A DNA stretch of 8,103 nt from Clostridia bacterium (GTDB lineage: Bacteria > Bacillota > Clostridia > Saccharofermentanales > UBA5734). The stretch is from the NCBI GenBank assembly GCA_017997315.1, contig JAGOFF010000100.1, positions 1-8,103 of the forward strand, in the 5' to 3' direction. Both the position numbers and the translations under genes were made by a program. Within the stretch, counting starts at the first letter, position 1, and every line of letters begins with the position of its first letter. The notes below the pieces were generated by a model that had not been told where the DNA came from, searched no databases, and saw only the letters and a program-made list of their open reading frames with translations. Positions 6,895 through 8,103 of the stretch are shown here, piece after piece.

Positions 6895-7850
6895 AAAAAC
6901 GACCGGTACCCGCCCCTGCACCGCATGCCGTCCGTATTGCCTCGTTTGTCGTCCTGGCCGTGACCGCCGCAGCCGTCGCCTGGATCACGCTCCTTCCGCC
7001 GCCCGTGCCGGAGGGAGGGGCGGACCGCGCATCTTCTCCGGCCGATACGGATCGTCCCGCCTCATCAGCGCCGGCCCCGACGGTTTCGTCCGGACCGGCC
7101 GCCGCCGCGTTCCCGGACGTCGGCCCCACAGGACTCCCGACGACCCTGTCCGACGTTCCGATCCCGGGTGCCGTCGTGACGGAAGCGAATCCGTTCATTG
7201 CGGTGCCGAACACGACCTTACCTGCGACCGGCCCGTCCGGACCGGCCGCAACATCGGCGGCCGGCATTTCCGGCACATCCGGCCCGACCGTCCGGGAAAG
7301 CACCGCAATGCCGCGGTACCGGTCCGAGACGGAGTATTTCCTGTCCCGGCTGGAACCGTTGGAAGCCATCCTGCGGACATCCCGGTTCCATACGGCTTCC
7401 TACGACGTGGATACGGCGAATCCGACCCGTATGGTCGTGCTGGCCGACTCCCGCGCGCAGGCGGACAATCTGGACGGATACTTCCGCATCGCGATCGACC
7501 GGGACGGGGAGACCTGGGGGAACGCTCCGCTGGCGCTCGGTATCGGCCGCCTCTTTACGGACAGCGGCCGGGATCGGGCGTATGCGGAGGGGACATTCTG
7601 CTCGGACGGACTGGACCGGCTGCTGGGGGATGCGCTGCAGGCCGTGCTCGGAGAAGCCTACGATCCCGGTATGGCCGATTTCATACTGGATCGGTACCGG
7701 GCGGGCCGGTCGACCGGGATTTCAGCGGGGGGCCCGGAGCGGACGACGGACCGGACCGTCGCGTCGTTTCAATGGATCGACGTGGTCTATGTCGACGGAT
7801 TTGTGTCGTACGTGGAGTTTTACCCCAACGCCCCGGTATCCAAGGCCTGA
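6891..7850 (+). CDS. Hypothetical membrane-anchored protein with Pro/Ala/Ser/Thr-rich linker
   Basis: I do not recognise this 319-residue protein. A basic N-terminus (MKKR) and a hydrophobic stretch at about 16-35 form one signal-anchor helix. No lipobox cysteine is present, so it is probably membrane-tethered with the rest outside the cytoplasm. Residues 36-142 are low-complexity Pro, Ala, Ser, Thr and Gly, a disordered spacer of the kind that crosses a cell wall. Residues 143-319 look like one folded domain, opening with YRSETEYFLSRLEPLEAIL and rich in acidic and aromatic residues. It has a single cysteine (C237) and no motif I can name. The ATG at 6891 is chosen because GAGGTGA lies six bases upstream; a TTG at 6885 abuts that site with no spacing. 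The reading frame is supported by GC-rich third positions and balanced amino-acid content, unlike the Arg/Gly/Pro-rich overlapping frame. It lies 127 bases after purL, and its last 31 bases overlap the convergent MurE-like gene. Confidence 0.78.
   Translation: MKKRPVPAPAPHAVRIASFVVLAVTAAAVAWITLLPPPVPEGGADRASSPADTDRPASSAPAPTVSSGPAAAAFPDVGPTGLPTTLSDVPIPGAVVTEANPFIAVPNTTLPATGPSGPAATSAAGISGTSGPTVRESTAMPRYRSETEYFLSRLEPLEAILRTSRFHTASYDVDTANPTRMVVLADSRAQADNLDGYFRIAIDRDGETWGNAPLALGIGRLFTDSGRDRAYAEGTFCSDGLDRLLGDALQAVLGEAYDPGMADFILDRYRAGRSTGISAGGPERTTDRTVASFQWIDVVYVDGFVSYVEFYPNAPVSKA
7087..7249 (+). repeat. Pair of 16-base direct repeats in the linker-coding region
   Basis: CGTCCGGACCGGCCGC occurs at 7087-7102 and again at 7234-7249, 147 bases apart and in the same reading frame. 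Both copies encode Ser-Gly-Pro-Ala-Ala within the low-complexity linker. This fits linker growth by local duplication or simply biased composition. It is not a mobile-element signature. Confidence 0.5.
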
Positions 7851-8103
7851 TATCCCAACTCCATGAGAATCGATCGTGAGAGGTCGACATCGCCGGCATA
7901 CGGATCGGAGCGATCCTCCCGGTCCATGAATTTCTCGTTTCCTTTCGCCAGGATCAGAACGATGTCACCGGACTGCGCCTCCTAGAGCGCCTGCCGGATC
8001 GCGGCCTCCCGGTCCGGAATGAAGGAGGTCTCCGCACGGGTTATGCCGCTGCGGATGCTCTCCGCGATGCGGGACGGATCCTCGTTGCGGCAGTCCTCTT
8101 CGG
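7820..8103 (-). pseudogene. MurE-like Mur ligase, C-terminal part, interrupted by an in-frame TAG
   Basis: Read from the right edge (first full codon at 8101), 39 codons include EEDCRNEDPSRIAESI and FIPDREAAIRQAL. They match the C-terminal domain of UDP-N-acetylmuramyl-tripeptide synthetase (MurE), the cytosolic ligase that adds the third amino acid of the peptidoglycan stem peptide. A TAG follows (plus-strand 7984-7982). The same frame then continues with EAQSGDIVLILAKGNEKFM, the family's GD-VL-GKGHE block, and 34 more residues to a TAA at 7822-7820. Homology on both sides of the stop, in one frame, means a single substitution rather than a frameshift. The DNPR substrate motif of diaminopimelate-type MurE aligns to EDCR, and KGHE to KGNE, so the amino acid added cannot be assigned. 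It could be a recent pseudogene, a base-call error, or a live gene truncated at the TAG. The N-terminal and central domains lie outside the window. Confidence 0.72.

Noticed and set aside
6869..7879. A 336-codon plus-strand frame overlapping the membrane-anchored gene
   Set aside because: The translation is Arg/Gly/Pro rich without a coherent fold, its ATG has no Shine-Dalgarno, and the overlapping frame from 6891 has an anchor helix, a well-placed ribosome-binding site and balanced composition.
7982..7984. Genome-wide reassignment of TAG to an amino acid
   Set aside because: The four complete genes, about 2,500 codons, contain no in-frame TAG, and one interrupted gene does not establish recoding. 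None of the four uses TAG as its stop (TAA once, TGA three times), but that sample is too small to mean anything.
1..8103. tRNA or rRNA genes, CRISPR arrays, insertion sequences, phage genes
   Set aside because: I looked for cloverleaf-like stretches, regularly spaced repeats, terminal inverted repeats and transposase or integrase motifs, and found none.

Overview
The window reads as ordinary chromosomal DNA of a GC-rich bacterium. G or C dominates third codon positions, and Shine-Dalgarno sites are strong. The large PurL is of the single-chain clostridial type, HtpG most resembles clostridial HtpG, and a Mur-ligase fragment lies at the right edge. Together these suggest a high-GC member of Bacillota or a relative; this is a judgement from recalled family features, not from a search.

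Layout. Positions 1-162 are an AT-richer intergenic region. It holds a near-consensus leftward promoter (TTGACA-17 bp-TATACT) for a gene outside the window, a 13-bp palindrome inside that promoter's spacer, and an extended -10 promoter for the rightward genes. Three tightly spaced rightward genes follow and look like one operon: a fold-type IV (class IV) PLP aminotransferase (163-1026), the Hsp90 chaperone HtpG (1056-2942) and phosphoribosylformylglycinamidine synthase PurL (2960-6763). Positions 6764-6890 are a 127-base gap with a weak stem-loop and, at its end, a perfect 10-bp inverted repeat. That repeat puts the next gene's Shine-Dalgarno in the loop and its ATG in the stem. The next gene (6891-7850) encodes an unrecognised membrane-anchored protein with a long Pro/Ala/Ser/Thr linker and a C-terminal soluble domain. 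From the right edge, on the minus strand, comes the C-terminal part of a MurE-like Mur ligase (7820-8103). It has an in-frame TAG and overlaps the end of the membrane-anchored gene tail to tail.

How the genes relate. Aminotransferase, HtpG and PurL do not form an obvious pathway; they probably share transcription only. No phage, transposon, CRISPR, toxin-antitoxin or defence genes are visible. I see no convincing new multi-gene system. The items most worth checking are the start-codon hairpin at 6867-6894, the palindrome within the leftward promoter, and the interrupted MurE-like gene.
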